DNA of 64,000 bases, taken from contig NZ_BMXT01000002.1 in assembly GCF_014651895.1 (NCBI RefSeq), positions 310,001 through 374,000 of the forward strand, in the 5' to 3' direction. This DNA comes from Rhodanobacter panaciterrae (GTDB taxonomy: Bacteria > Pseudomonadota > Gammaproteobacteria > Xanthomonadales > Rhodanobacteraceae). The notes under the pieces were generated by a model that was not told the DNA's origin, did no database searches, and saw nothing but the letters and a program-made list of their open reading frames with translations. A program made the position numbers and the translations under genes. Of the stretch, positions 51,781 to 61,054 are shown in pieces (position 1 is the first letter of the stretch; every line of letters begins with the position of its first letter).

Positions 51781-52587
51781 CTACTTGAAGCCGCGTGCTT
51801 CCTTGATGCGGTCGTAGGCGGCGTTGATCTCGCTGGCGCGCGATTCGGCACGCTTGCGCATGTCTTCGGGCAGATCGCCGAGGCGATCGGGGTGATGTTC
51901 GGAAATCAGCTTGCGATAGGCGCGCTTCACCGCACGGTCGTCAGCGTTGCGCTCGATGCCGAGCACGGCGTACGGGTCCGGCCCTTGCGGCGAGCGCTGC
52001 GGCGGCACGTAACCGCCGCCGGTCGGGCCGCCGCGTCCGTAACCGCGCTGGCCGCCGCCATTCCACGCGTAACCCTTCATCGCCATCAGCGCCATCAGCT
52101 CCATCTCGCTGACCCGCAGCGCGAACGCGAGCTGGCGCAGGATCGACATCTTCTCCGGCGCCGGGTTGCCCTCGGCCAGCACGGTTTCGATCACTACGTC
52201 GAGCACCGGGAACGCATGATCGCGGCGCATGCCGACCCAGTTGCGCAGCGCGGTGATGGTCTGGGTGACGTCGAATTCCGGCTGCTTGCCCACGTTGAAG
52301 CTGGTCACCGCCTGCTTGCGCAGCTCGGTGTCCAGATTCATCCGGGTCATCAGACGTTCGGCGATCGCGATCTCCTGCTCCGATACGCGGCCGTCGGATT
52401 TAGCCACCGCGCCGAGCAGGGTGAACAGCGGGCCGACAAAGCCGCCGGCCTCCGGCGTGGCGTTCTTGCGTTGGGTGTGGCGCAGGTTGTCGAAGATGAA
52501 ACCGACCACGGCACCGGTGATCGCGCCGGGCAGGTGGCCGATGATCAGGCCGAAGAACGCGAACCACAGCGTGTAGGAAAAACTCAT
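51781..52587 (-). CDS. DjlA-like co-chaperone (TerB plus J domain)
   Basis: 268 residues: an N-terminal membrane helix (FSYTLWFAFFGLIIGHLPGA), a TerB-like helical domain (about 50-150, GAVAKSDGRVSEQEIAIAE), a Gly/Pro-rich linker and a C-terminal J domain (DPYAVLGIERNADDRAVKRA) with the HPD motif in SEHHPDRLG. It anchors DnaK activity at the inner membrane. Cotranslated downstream of the cytochrome c gene (ATGA overlap). Confidence 0.9.
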   Translation of the reverse strand: MSFSYTLWFAFFGLIIGHLPGAITGAVVGFIFDNLRHTQRKNATPEAGGFVGPLFTLLGAVAKSDGRVSEQEIAIAERLMTRMNLDTELRKQAVTSFNVGKQPEFDVTQTITALRNWVGMRRDHAFPVLDVVIETVLAEGNPAPEKMSILRQLAFALRVSEMELMALMAMKGYAWNGGGQRGYGRGGPTGGGYVPPQRSPQGPDPYAVLGIERNADDRAVKRAYRKLISEHHPDRLGDLPEDMRKRAESRASEINAAYDRIKEARGFK

Positions 52588-52898
52588 GGATGGGCCTGTA
52601 GCTGCGGCGACTGTGCGCTGTACCAGCGCGCCAGCGCATCGAGTTCGGCGTCGCTGACCGGACCGATCGCGGCGCGCATGATCGGCACGTTGCGGCGGCC
52701 GTCGCGGTATTGCTTCAACGCGTCGCGCAGGTAATCCAGCTGCTGGCCGGCCAGGTTCGGCACGCCGGGCATGCTGGCGTGGCCGGTGCTGCCGTGGCAG
52801 GCCGCGCACAGGCCCAGTCGGGTCGGCTGCGCCGGGGTCTGTGCGCAGATGGGGAGGGCGGCGACCAGGCACAGCGCCGCGATCAGTAAGGTTCGCAT
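52584..52898 (-). CDS. Small periplasmic cytochrome c
   Basis: 104 residues with a signal peptide (LLIAALCLVAALPICAQ) and one haem-attachment motif CAACH; the probable axial Met lies in the IMRAAIGPVS region. It resembles class I c551/c4-type monohaem cytochromes. Starts at the ATG 52898. Paired here with a djlA gene. Its electron partner is not apparent. Confidence 0.87.
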   Translation of the reverse strand: MRTLLIAALCLVAALPICAQTPAQPTRLGLCAACHGSTGHASMPGVPNLAGQQLDYLRDALKQYRDGRRNVPIMRAAIGPVSDAELDALARWYSAQSPQLQAHP

Positions 52899-53029
52899 CG
52901 GCAACACATGGGGACTAGGACGGGCAATTCTAGCAGTGACGTTTGGCATGGCCGGCCGGGTGCGACTTTCCGGCATTCCGGCCACAGCGGCTAGAATAGG
53001 TAGCTTCCCCGCCTGCGGAACCCCTCGCC

Positions 53030-53926
53030 GTGCCCACCACCCTGCCGCAATCGAACCTGCCCGGCCTGCAACTGATCCATCGCGGCAAGGTGCGCGACGT
53101 CTACGCGCTGGACGACGACCGGCTGCTGATGGTCGCCACGGACCGGCTCTCCGCCTTCGACGTGGTGCTGCCGAACCCGATTCCGGGCAAGGGCGAGATG
53201 CTCACCCAGATCTCCAATTTCTGGTTCGACAAGACCGCGCACCTGCTGCCGAACCATCTGCTCGATGTGCCGCTGGCCGACGTGCTGCCGCCCGGCACCG
53301 ACCTGGCGCTGTACGAGAAGCGCGCGGTGGTGACGCGCCGGCTGAAGCCGGTGCCGGTCGAGGCGATCGCCCGCGGCTACCTGATCGGCTCCGGCTGGAA
53401 GGATTACCGCGCCACCGGTTCGTTGTGCGGCATCCAGTTGCCGGCCGGCCTGCAGCAGGCGCAGCAGTTGCCGGCGCCGATCTTCACGCCGTCGACCAAG
53501 GCCGCCGTGGGCGACCACGACGAGAACGTCAGCTACGACGTGGTGGTCAATGCGGTGGGCAAGGAACTGGCCGACAAGGTGCGCGATGCCACCCTGGCGA
53601 TCTACCAGTGGGCCGCCGCCTATGCGGCCGAGCGCGGCATCATCATCGCCGACACCAAGTTCGAGTTCGGCACCGACGCCAACGGCACGCTGTACGTGAT
53701 GGACGAGATGCTGACGCCGGACTCCTCGCGCTTCTGGCCCGCCGAGGAGTATCGCGTGGGCATCAGCCCGCCCAGCTACGACAAGCAGTTCGTGCGCGAC
53801 TATCTCGAGACGCAGGACTGGAACAAGACCGCGCCTGGCCCGGTGATCCCGGACGAGGTGATCGCGCGCACCGCCGCCAAGTATGCCGAGGCGCTGCAGC
53901 GCCTGGCCGGCATCCAACTCAGCTGA
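53030..53926 (+). CDS. purC: Phosphoribosylaminoimidazole-succinocarboxamide synthase
   Basis: 298 residues starting at GTG; the eukaryote-like/long SAICAR synthase type. Conserved segments are [59 protein letters not shown] and [12 protein letters not shown]. It ligates aspartate to CAIR in purine synthesis. It is divergent from the cytochrome c gene. Confidence 0.95.
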   Translation: MPTTLPQSNLPGLQLIHRGKVRDVYALDDDRLLMVATDRLSAFDVVLPNPIPGKGEMLTQISNFWFDKTAHLLPNHLLDVPLADVLPPGTDLALYEKRAVVTRRLKPVPVEAIARGYLIGSGWKDYRATGSLCGIQLPAGLQQAQQLPAPIFTPSTKAAVGDHDENVSYDVVVNAVGKELADKVRDATLAIYQWAAAYAAERGIIIADTKFEFGTDANGTLYVMDEMLTPDSSRFWPAEEYRVGISPPSYDKQFVRDYLETQDWNKTAPGPVIPDEVIARTAAKYAEALQRLAGIQLS

Positions 53927-53957
53927 ATCCAACGCTGAATCCATCGGGGGAAAGCCC

Positions 53958-54428
53958 ATGCGCACCATGCAAGACTGGCTCGACAGTTACAGCGGCGACC
54001 ACCAGAACCCGACCAATCGACTGTTCCACTGGTTCTGCGTGCCGCCGATCGTGTGGTCGGTGATCGCGCTGCTGTGGACGATCCCGGTGCCGGCCTCACT
54101 CTTCCGTCCCGGCACGGTGGCCGTGGCGGTGATGGTGCTGGCGTTCTACTGGTACTGGAAGCACTCGCACCGGCTGGCGCTCGCTCTGCTGATCGCGTTC
54201 GCGCTGCTGGGGCTGCTCACCAACCTCCTGTACTACCGGCTCGGTGCCGCTTCGCTGTGCTACCTGGCGATTGGCGTGTTCGTGGTCGCCTGGATCGGCC
54301 AGTTCATCGGGCACCAGTTCGAAGGGCGCCGCCCCAGCTTCCTCACCGATCTGTCGTATCTGCTGATCGGCCCGGCCTGGCTGATGGCCAAGCTGCTGCG
54401 CGCACTGGGGTTCAAGCAAGTCACATGA
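53958..54428 (+). CDS. DUF962/Mpo1-like membrane protein
   Basis: 156 residues with four hydrophobic segments. The N-terminus has the family block WLDSYSGDHQNPTNRLFHWFCVPPI, and a later FIGHQFEGRRPSFLTDLSYLLIGPAW contains the second histidine motif. Yeast Mpo1 is an Fe-dependent dioxygenase acting on 2-hydroxy fatty acids; bacterial members are unstudied. It starts 31 bases after purC and overlaps the next gene by ATGA. Confidence 0.85.
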   Translation: MRTMQDWLDSYSGDHQNPTNRLFHWFCVPPIVWSVIALLWTIPVPASLFRPGTVAVAVMVLAFYWYWKHSHRLALALLIAFALLGLLTNLLYYRLGAASLCYLAIGVFVVAWIGQFIGHQFEGRRPSFLTDLSYLLIGPAWLMAKLLRALGFKQVT

Positions 54429-54832
54429 CCACCTTGCTTACCGTGATCAGCAGCCTGCTCTGGTGGGTGCTGTACAGCAGCATGGCTGCGCTGGTGTTCG
54501 CCCTGATCGGTTGGTCAGTGCTGCGCTGGACCGAACGCTGCGCAGTGGTGTTCAACCGCATCTACTTCGCCTGCCTGCTGTGGACCATGATCGGCATGCT
54601 GCTGATCGTCGGCGTGGCCGCGTACGAAGGCCATCTGCATCCGCCCTACGTGGCGCTGCTGAGTTCCGGTCTGCTGCGCTGCGCGCTGGTGCTGGACATG
54701 CTGATCGGCACCGTCCTGCTGTGGCGGCTCACCCCGCGCATCGACGCGCACCGCATCCGCCCCGGCAGCGCCTGCATGGCGGTGGCGGTGATCATGGCGA
54801 TCAGCTTCGGTATTGCTACCAGCTTGGCGTGA
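54425..54832 (+). CDS. Four-helix membrane protein of unknown function
   Basis: 135 residues with four predicted transmembrane segments and little soluble sequence. Cotranslated with the DUF962 gene. No recognised family. A strong bidirectional terminator follows. Confidence 0.65.
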   Translation: MTTLLTVISSLLWWVLYSSMAALVFALIGWSVLRWTERCAVVFNRIYFACLLWTMIGMLLIVGVAAYEGHLHPPYVALLSSGLLRCALVLDMLIGTVLLWRLTPRIDAHRIRPGSACMAVAVIMAISFGIATSLA

Positions 54833-54855
54833 TCCCATCGGGGGCTGTGCAAAGA

Positions 54856-54880
54856 AAAGGGCGGAGTTCATCCGCCCTTT
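54856..54880. terminator. Bidirectional terminator
   Basis: Perfect 10-bp arms AAAGGGCGGA/TCCGCCCTTT around GTTCA lie between two convergent membrane-protein genes. Confidence 0.9.
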
Positions 54881-54902
54881 CTGCATCTGAGCTATCGAAA
54901 CC

Positions 54903-55331
54903 TCAGTGCATGCCGAACATTGCAAGGCCGAATACCATCGCCAAAATCACGCCGATGATCAGTACCGACACAAAGAAAATCACCATGTAGACCAGCTGTA
55001 CCAGGCAGGCCTTGCCGAACCCGATCTGGCTGCCGTCCTGCGACAGCAACAAATAATTTACCACCGCGGCGCCGACCAGGAAATTCACGATCGTCGGCAG
55101 CAGCCCGCCGCCGCCATGCATCAGCATGCCCAGCACCACCGAAGCCACCGCCACGGCAACAAATGTCAGCAGGATCACGCCAATCGAGCGCAAATAGGAC
55201 GGCATGTAGCCGACCACCAGCCGGAACGCCAGGCACAGCACCAGCGCCCCAATCAGGATGCCACCCACGATCATGACCAGCAGGGCCATCATGCCCATGC
55301 CGGCCAGCGCCGCAAACGACGAAGTACCCAT
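54903..55331 (-). CDS. Membrane protein of unknown function
   Basis: 142 residues with about four hydrophobic helices and glycine-rich turns (LGMLMHGGGGLLPTIVNFLVG). It starts at the ATG 55331; the frame is open upstream but without a good start. No recognised family. It is divergent from the Y-family polymerase gene. Confidence 0.62.
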   Translation of the reverse strand: MGTSSFAALAGMGMMALLVMIVGGILIGALVLCLAFRLVVGYMPSYLRSIGVILLTFVAVAVASVVLGMLMHGGGGLLPTIVNFLVGAAVVNYLLLSQDGSQIGFGKACLVQLVYMVIFFVSVLIIGVILAMVFGLAMFGMH

Positions 55332-55498
55332 AAAGTCTCCCCTAGTGATGTCGAAGAAAGCCGCCGCCGGCACTCCCCATGCCAGCCCTCCCGACGGTGG
55401 CGCCAGCCTAGCCGATTCCATCGCCAGGTGGGTGGCGGCACTGTCTCCCGCCGCGAGACGGAGGCAAGCTATACAACCCGCTCGCTTGAGAAACTTCC

Positions 55499-56866
55499 AT
55501 GAGCCTGCGCAGCCTGTTCGTCGACTTCAACAGTTACTTTGCCTCGGTCGAACAGCACGAGGATCCGACCCTGCGCGGGCGGCCGGTCGGCGTGGCGCCG
55601 GTGGCTGCCGAAACCACCAGCCTGATCGCCGCCAGCTACGAGGCGAAGGCGTTCGGCGTCAGCACCGGCACGATGGTGCGCGAGGCACGGCGGCTGTGCC
55701 CCGGCATCGAAATCCGCGTGGCGCGGCCGGAGCGTTACGTGTACTGGCACCATCGTCTGATCGAGGCGATCGACCACGCGATTCCGATTGCAAAGGTCGG
55801 CTCGATCGACGAAGTCGCCTGCGAGCTGGTCGGCCGCCAGCGCCAACGTGACGTCGCCGAAGCCATCGCGCAACAGGTGAAAGACGAAGTGGCACTGGCC
55901 GCACCCGGTGGCGCGATCCGCTGCTCGATCGGCATCGCGCCGAACGACTTCCTCGCCAAGACCGCGTCGGACATGCGCAAGCCCGACGGCCTCACCGTGA
56001 TCGAGCAGGCCGACCTGCCGCACGCCTTGCACGGTCTGAAACTGCGCGACCTGTGCGGCATCGGCCAGTCCATGGAAGCGCGCCTGCACGAAGCCGGCAT
56101 CACCACCGTGGCCCAGCTCACCGCCGCCGACAAGCACCGGCTGCGACATGCCTGGGGCGGCATCGAGGGCGAGCGCATGTGGGGCCTGTTGCGCGGCGCC
56201 TGGCTGCCGACCGCCCCGACCGAACGCGGCTCGATCGGCCACTCGCATGTGCTGGGACCGGAACTGCGCAGCGCCATTGGCGCCCGCGCCGTGCTGAAGA
56301 AACTGCTGGTGAAGGCCGCGATGCGCATGCGCCGCGAGGAAATGCTCAGCGGCGCCATGGCCGTGCGCATCCGCTTCATCGGCCACGACCAGCGCTGGGA
56401 ACGCGACCTCGCCTTCGACCCCACCGACGACAGCCGCGAATTGCTGCGCCTGTTGAACGGCATGCTGGACAGCGGCAATCGCCGTCGCTTGTTGCCGGGG
56501 CCGACAAACGCCACGCCACTATCGGTCAGTGTGACCTTGATGCGCCTGGTGCCACGCACGCAAAGCAGCGGCTCACTGTTTGCACCCACGCAGGACACCG
56601 GCCGCGTCGACGCGCTGGTCGACCGCATCAACGCGAAGTTCGGCTACAACAAGCTCTACTTCGGCAGCATGCAGCTGGCACTGGAACACGACGCCGCGCC
56701 GATGCGCATTCCGTTCAACCGAGTTCCCGACACGAAGAGCGAGAACGAGGCCACGCATGAGAGCGAGGCCAGCCATGATCCTCTGTGGCTACAACAGATG
56801 AATCGCTTCAAAGCAATGGCAGAAGGCGAGCATCGGCGGAGGGAACGCGAGGGCAAGGAAGGCTGA
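55499..56866 (+). CDS. Y-family DNA polymerase (DinB/UmuC-like)
   Basis: 455 residues. The palm motifs are visible: LFVDFNSYFASVEQ (first Asp), then GSIDEVACEL with the catalytic Asp-Glu pair, and GIAPNDFLAKTASDMRKP. A little-finger domain follows (about 240-400). It is longer than typical DinB (about 350) by a hydrophilic C-terminal tail. No umuD, imuA or dnaE2 genes are nearby and no LexA box was located. Error-prone translesion synthesis is the family role. Confidence 0.88.
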   Translation: MSLRSLFVDFNSYFASVEQHEDPTLRGRPVGVAPVAAETTSLIAASYEAKAFGVSTGTMVREARRLCPGIEIRVARPERYVYWHHRLIEAIDHAIPIAKVGSIDEVACELVGRQRQRDVAEAIAQQVKDEVALAAPGGAIRCSIGIAPNDFLAKTASDMRKPDGLTVIEQADLPHALHGLKLRDLCGIGQSMEARLHEAGITTVAQLTAADKHRLRHAWGGIEGERMWGLLRGAWLPTAPTERGSIGHSHVLGPELRSAIGARAVLKKLLVKAAMRMRREEMLSGAMAVRIRFIGHDQRWERDLAFDPTDDSRELLRLLNGMLDSGNRRRLLPGPTNATPLSVSVTLMRLVPRTQSSGSLFAPTQDTGRVDALVDRINAKFGYNKLYFGSMQLALEHDAAPMRIPFNRVPDTKSENEATHESEASHDPLWLQQMNRFKAMAEGEHRRREREGKEG

Positions 56867-57012
56867 ATGTGCTGAAGCACAGCCGCTATTGGATCAGCCC
56901 TTGCTCCCCAACACGCCAGCAAAGTTTGATGCGCGGTTATCGACTGCTTCAATCAAAACATGTTGATTGACGCAACGAAGTTTGCAAACCGATGAGTCGC
57001 CAATACCAATCC

Positions 57013-58698
57013 TCAAGCAAGCTCCCACTTTTCATCCAGGATGGACAAAAGTTCTTGTTGTCTCTTCGCAACACTCGTCGGCGTCCATTCCGGACTGTGC
57101 AGAACCTGGGTCGTCAAAGCGTAAGACGACACGCCCTGCCTCCCGCCGAAATAGGCCGTCTTTTTGCGCTCGAAATCGTAGTTTTGTGCCGCCGAGTTAC
57201 GACGCTGCGTCAACGGCACCAAGTTTGCCAGTTTGTGAACCCAACTCCATCTATCCGTAACCTCTGGCCAGCTGCTCGCCCATTCGGAGCCTGCAGCCAC
57301 CGTTTGCGGAAGTACGTGCTCGATCGTCAACACACTAGGGTCATAAGTCGCTGCACCATCTACAAGGAAAGAGTCCAGCCGCAATATCAGATAGTTCCGT
57401 CGACGCGGCGTCATCGTGTAGATGTCAGCGCCTAGGTAGTTCCGCATGGATAACTTCTCACTATCCGTCAACTCCACCGCCACAACAGGCCGCACCATCG
57501 AGTGGTCGCTTTCGAGTGCGCGAAGCACGCGCGCATAGCGTTCGATCCGAGCGTTCACGTCATAGCCGCACACGTGAAGAACTGCAGCCAGTCGCTCAAG
57601 TTTTCGCAAAAACCAGAGCACATACACCGCATCGCCTGCCTTGTCAGCAAGGAACCTCATTGCCGACGGCAACCAGTCAGAGTTGTCGATGCGATTGAGC
57701 CACTTGAGGGCCGCATTCACTTCTGTCGCATTGGACGTGGAAACGTACTGACACTGCTTGGCAACCAGATAGGCCTCTGTGTATGGGGAGATGATTTGGC
57801 TTACCAGTTTCTCCGACGATTTCACTTCATCGATAACACGGTCACGGAACTCTTCGAGCAAGGCGCGACGCGCCTTTTCTTTGGCGTAGATCATTCGAAT
57901 GTGGGTAAAGACCTCCGCAAAGCCATCTCGGCCAGTCTCAACCTCAAGCTGTTCCCATATCTCGGTAAATTCATCCTGCTTCTGATCTTGGATGCTTCCG
58001 ATCACATCAGACTTGATGATGTCCGTAGGCAACAGATCCAGGCCGCGACTGTTCAGCACGGAAAAAACTCGAAATGCCGACTGCTGGCTCGGTGTGGAGA
58101 CAGCAACCAAGAAGCATCGCTGCACCAGAAAAGCACCGAACTCGCAGAGTCGATCGATGTCGCTGTTGAAGCAAGTGTCGAGTCGACTGAGCATGACTTC
58201 GGCGTTGCGCCGGATGTTGCGCTGTGACTCGTTATCAAGTTGCGCCGGATCCATCGCGATCATTTCATCCAACTTCAAAGCTTGCACGTAATCCGCGAAA
58301 AACAGTCGATCACGCTCTCGAAGTTCGAGACGAGGCTTCGGCTTCAGCCCTTGAGACGCACGGCCCGGCTCACGAATGTAGTTCTCAAAATCGGTACGAA
58401 GGTCCCCGGAGAACTTTGTAGTCAAGGCGGCAAGCAGGATCGTCAACGTCGTCAGGCGTTGCTGTCCATCGATGACTTCAGCATGCGGGCGCCCCTCTTC
58501 CTTGATAAGCACAATGCTGCCAAGAAAGTAGGTGTCGTCCTTCTCTTTCAGAAAGAAGTCATGAAGATCGGAAAACAGTTCGCCAGCCTGCACTTCCGTC
58601 CATGCGTACGGGCGTTGGTAGGAAGGTATGCTGTAGTCGAAATCTGAACTGAAAATCTTCGCAAGTGGATACTCGGCACCACTGATCTTCTTGGTCAT
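57013..58698 (-). CDS. DUF262/DUF1524 (GmrSD-like) restriction-type protein
   Basis: 561 residues. The N-terminal DUF262 domain contains IPSYQRPYAWTEVQ and the hallmark VIDGQQRLTTL (about 80); the C-terminal DUF1524 HNH-like domain has LTIEHVLPQTV (about 480) and a following RRNSAAQNYDF. GmrSD enzymes cleave modified phage DNA using NTP hydrolysis by the DUF262 part. The gene is visibly AT-richer than its neighbours and stands alone between a polymerase and a glycosidase gene, consistent with transfer as a single defence cassette. Confidence 0.85.
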   Translation of the reverse strand: MTKKISGAEYPLAKIFSSDFDYSIPSYQRPYAWTEVQAGELFSDLHDFFLKEKDDTYFLGSIVLIKEEGRPHAEVIDGQQRLTTLTILLAALTTKFSGDLRTDFENYIREPGRASQGLKPKPRLELRERDRLFFADYVQALKLDEMIAMDPAQLDNESQRNIRRNAEVMLSRLDTCFNSDIDRLCEFGAFLVQRCFLVAVSTPSQQSAFRVFSVLNSRGLDLLPTDIIKSDVIGSIQDQKQDEFTEIWEQLEVETGRDGFAEVFTHIRMIYAKEKARRALLEEFRDRVIDEVKSSEKLVSQIISPYTEAYLVAKQCQYVSTSNATEVNAALKWLNRIDNSDWLPSAMRFLADKAGDAVYVLWFLRKLERLAAVLHVCGYDVNARIERYARVLRALESDHSMVRPVVAVELTDSEKLSMRNYLGADIYTMTPRRRNYLILRLDSFLVDGAATYDPSVLTIEHVLPQTVAAGSEWASSWPEVTDRWSWVHKLANLVPLTQRRNSAAQNYDFERKKTAYFGGRQGVSSYALTTQVLHSPEWTPTSVAKRQQELLSILDEKWELA

Positions 58699-58711
58699 GC
58701 TTCCCTGAGTC

Positions 58712-60841
58712 CTATTGCGCAAAGATGTGCAGGTTCGCCTCACGTACAGCTTCAACGAAACTGCTAAACGGAATATCGGTAATCCCCACCAAGCCGATGT
58801 GACTGTTCTCGCCATCAAGCAGACGGCCAGTGACTGGCTGGTCGACGTAGTCAAACCAGTGTACGCCTACGATGACGGGATCACCCACTGCAGCCCGCAC
58901 GAAACGTGCATATGCTTCGCCACGCTGCCGCTCGTTCCACACCGACACCACGCCCTTGCCGAACGGGCCGCGATCGTCGGAGCCGAAATGGAATTCGCCG
59001 ATCAGTACCGGCTTGTCGAGTACATGCATCGCGGCGGCGTCGAAGCCGTGCTGCGGCAGGTCGGCGTAGACGTTGAAGCTGACCACGTCGCAGTACTGGG
59101 CGCAGGCGGCGACGGCTTCGGGCGTGTTCACCGCGAAGCGGCCGCCGAGGAACAGGTGATGCGGATCGTGGCGGCGGATCGCTTCGGCCACGGTGCGGAA
59201 ATAGGTGTCGGCGTAGCGGCGCAGCCACGCACTGTAATCGGCGGTGATCGCCGGATGCGCCTCGTTCGGCGCGGGCGCGACAAAGCCAGTGACGTTCAAC
59301 GCATCCCATGAACCCAACGCGATGCCCCACGCCGCAGACAGCGTTTCTGGCGCCACATACTTCTTGCGCAGCATCGCGATGAACGCCTGCTTGGCCGGAC
59401 TCTTCGCATCGCCGGCGAGCGTGCCAACGGCCAGTCCCCAGCGGCCTTGCGCGCCGCTGCCGGCCCAGGCCAGTTCGTTGTCGGCGAAGTAGCCGAGCAG
59501 GTACGGATCGTCGCGCATGTCGGCGCTCGCCATGGTCACCGCCGCTTCAGTCGCCTGCACGAAGCGCGGATCGAACGGGTCGGGCATGCGACCCCAGTAG
59601 TCGTAGCCGCTGGAGACATTCGCGTAGTCGCCGTCGATATTGATCGAGCGCGTATATGGCAACCGGTGCGCGCGACCCAGCGCATCGTCGCTCCAGTTGC
59701 CGATGGTGTTGAAGCCCCACGCCTGCAGGCGATCCAGCGTGCGCGTGCGCCACGCGTCCAACCAGTTCCTGCCGTCGAGGCGATACAGGTTCGCCGCGTA
59801 GAAATCGAACCAGCGGCCATGGTTGTAACCGATGCCCTGGCTGGCGCCCTGATCCTTGTTGCGGTTGTCGCCACTGCCGTAGAACGCCGCCCACTCGCCG
59901 CTGGCTGGCGGCAGGTCCTTGAACATGAACTCGCGGCCCTCGACATAGCTGCGACCACCGTCGGTAATTACCGCGTTGACGCCGAGCGAGAAGAACGCGT
60001 GGCCGTCGGGCGTTACCAATTGCCAGCGGCTGGCGGTTTTCTGCGTGTGGAACCAGCCGGTCTTGTTCAAGCCATGGATGTCCAGGCATCCGCCGTAGGC
60101 ATCAAGACCGCTGATCGGCGCTCCGGTTGCGCGCGCCTTCCCGGCTGCGCGCAACGCGGCATCGGAATCGATCTTTTCCAGCCACTGGCTACGCGTGAAC
60201 TGTCCATAGCGGTCGACGATGCCGGCATACGCGTCGTGCAGCGTGGCCTCGCCTGGCGCGGCATCGAGACGACCGAACAGCAACGTCTGCGCGGCCTGCG
60301 GCGCGGGTACGCCGAGGCGGATGGCGCTGACCTTGTGTAGATCCAGCACGCCCTGCACCGCAGTCGCCAGCAAAGTCGGCTGACCGTGATCGTCGAATGG
60401 CATCGGCGGCCCCACCTGCATACCCTCGCCACGCGGCGACTCGGCACGCAGCGGCATCACCAGCGTCTGCGCCGGGCCGGCTGGCACGCCCACGGTTGCC
60501 TGCAGATGCTGGCCGGTGGCATCGTCGATATCGACGGTCAGCGTCGCCGCCCATGCCATCGCGTTCTGCACGCGTAGATGCAGTTCTCCCTGTTTTGACC
60601 AGTCCCACGTGCCGTGGGTAGGCGCCAATACGATCTGTGGATGTGCCGCGGATTGGAAGGCATAGCGCTGTTGCGCCACGCCGTCGGAGGCGTGTTCGAT
60701 GGCGCCCGTGCGTTGGACCTGGTTAAGTGCCACGTGCACGATGGGATCGGGGCTGGCGAGATCCGCGACGACGGGGAGGCTCGCCGCGTGACAGGCGCCA
60801 AGGCAGCACAGGCACAGCCAAATCGATAGTCGACGATTCAT
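58712..60841 (-). CDS. Exported glycoside hydrolase, GH50 (beta-agarase)-like
   Basis: 709 residues with a signal peptide (IWLCLCCLGACHA; a lipobox reading is possible). A clan-A TIM barrel is visible: the acid/base motif LLGYFADNELAWAG and the nucleophile motif PVLIGEFHFGSD, with VVSFNVYADLP between. An N-terminal carbohydrate-binding-like region precedes the barrel (about 30-260). The DNE and GEF motifs resemble GH50 agarases, but agar use by a soil bacterium is doubtful, so a beta-galactoside-type polysaccharide substrate is left open. Confidence 0.75.
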   Translation of the reverse strand: MNRRLSIWLCLCCLGACHAASLPVVADLASPDPIVHVALNQVQRTGAIEHASDGVAQQRYAFQSAAHPQIVLAPTHGTWDWSKQGELHLRVQNAMAWAATLTVDIDDATGQHLQATVGVPAGPAQTLVMPLRAESPRGEGMQVGPPMPFDDHGQPTLLATAVQGVLDLHKVSAIRLGVPAPQAAQTLLFGRLDAAPGEATLHDAYAGIVDRYGQFTRSQWLEKIDSDAALRAAGKARATGAPISGLDAYGGCLDIHGLNKTGWFHTQKTASRWQLVTPDGHAFFSLGVNAVITDGGRSYVEGREFMFKDLPPASGEWAAFYGSGDNRNKDQGASQGIGYNHGRWFDFYAANLYRLDGRNWLDAWRTRTLDRLQAWGFNTIGNWSDDALGRAHRLPYTRSINIDGDYANVSSGYDYWGRMPDPFDPRFVQATEAAVTMASADMRDDPYLLGYFADNELAWAGSGAQGRWGLAVGTLAGDAKSPAKQAFIAMLRKKYVAPETLSAAWGIALGSWDALNVTGFVAPAPNEAHPAITADYSAWLRRYADTYFRTVAEAIRRHDPHHLFLGGRFAVNTPEAVAACAQYCDVVSFNVYADLPQHGFDAAAMHVLDKPVLIGEFHFGSDDRGPFGKGVVSVWNERQRGEAYARFVRAAVGDPVIVGVHWFDYVDQPVTGRLLDGENSHIGLVGITDIPFSSFVEAVREANLHIFAQ

Positions 60842-60948
60842 GCGCAACAAGCCTCGCGATGAGAAGCCTGGGCATTATGCGGCGGTGGTGTGAAATGCGA
60901 TGTGCAGAGACCGGCACAGTCGTCGGATTGGATGGAAAGCGAAGTGCG

Positions 60949-60968
60949 ATTCCGGCCTGCGCCGGAAT
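60949..60968. repeat. Short extragenic palindrome (ATTCCGGC-CTGC-GCCGGAAT)
   Basis: Perfect 8-bp arms with a CTGC loop, followed by GACAATG. It resembles the GATTCCCGCCTGCGCGGGAATGAC palindromes common between genes of many proteobacteria. It lies between the glycosidase and permease genes, where no gene is seen in 213 bases. Confidence 0.75.
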
Positions 60969-61054
60969 GACAATGTTGGGAGGGAGTGACGAGGCTGGAA
61001 GGCGCGCCGCGGCTGGAAGGCGGCGCCCTCGGAAAACGCGGAACTACATTCCCG

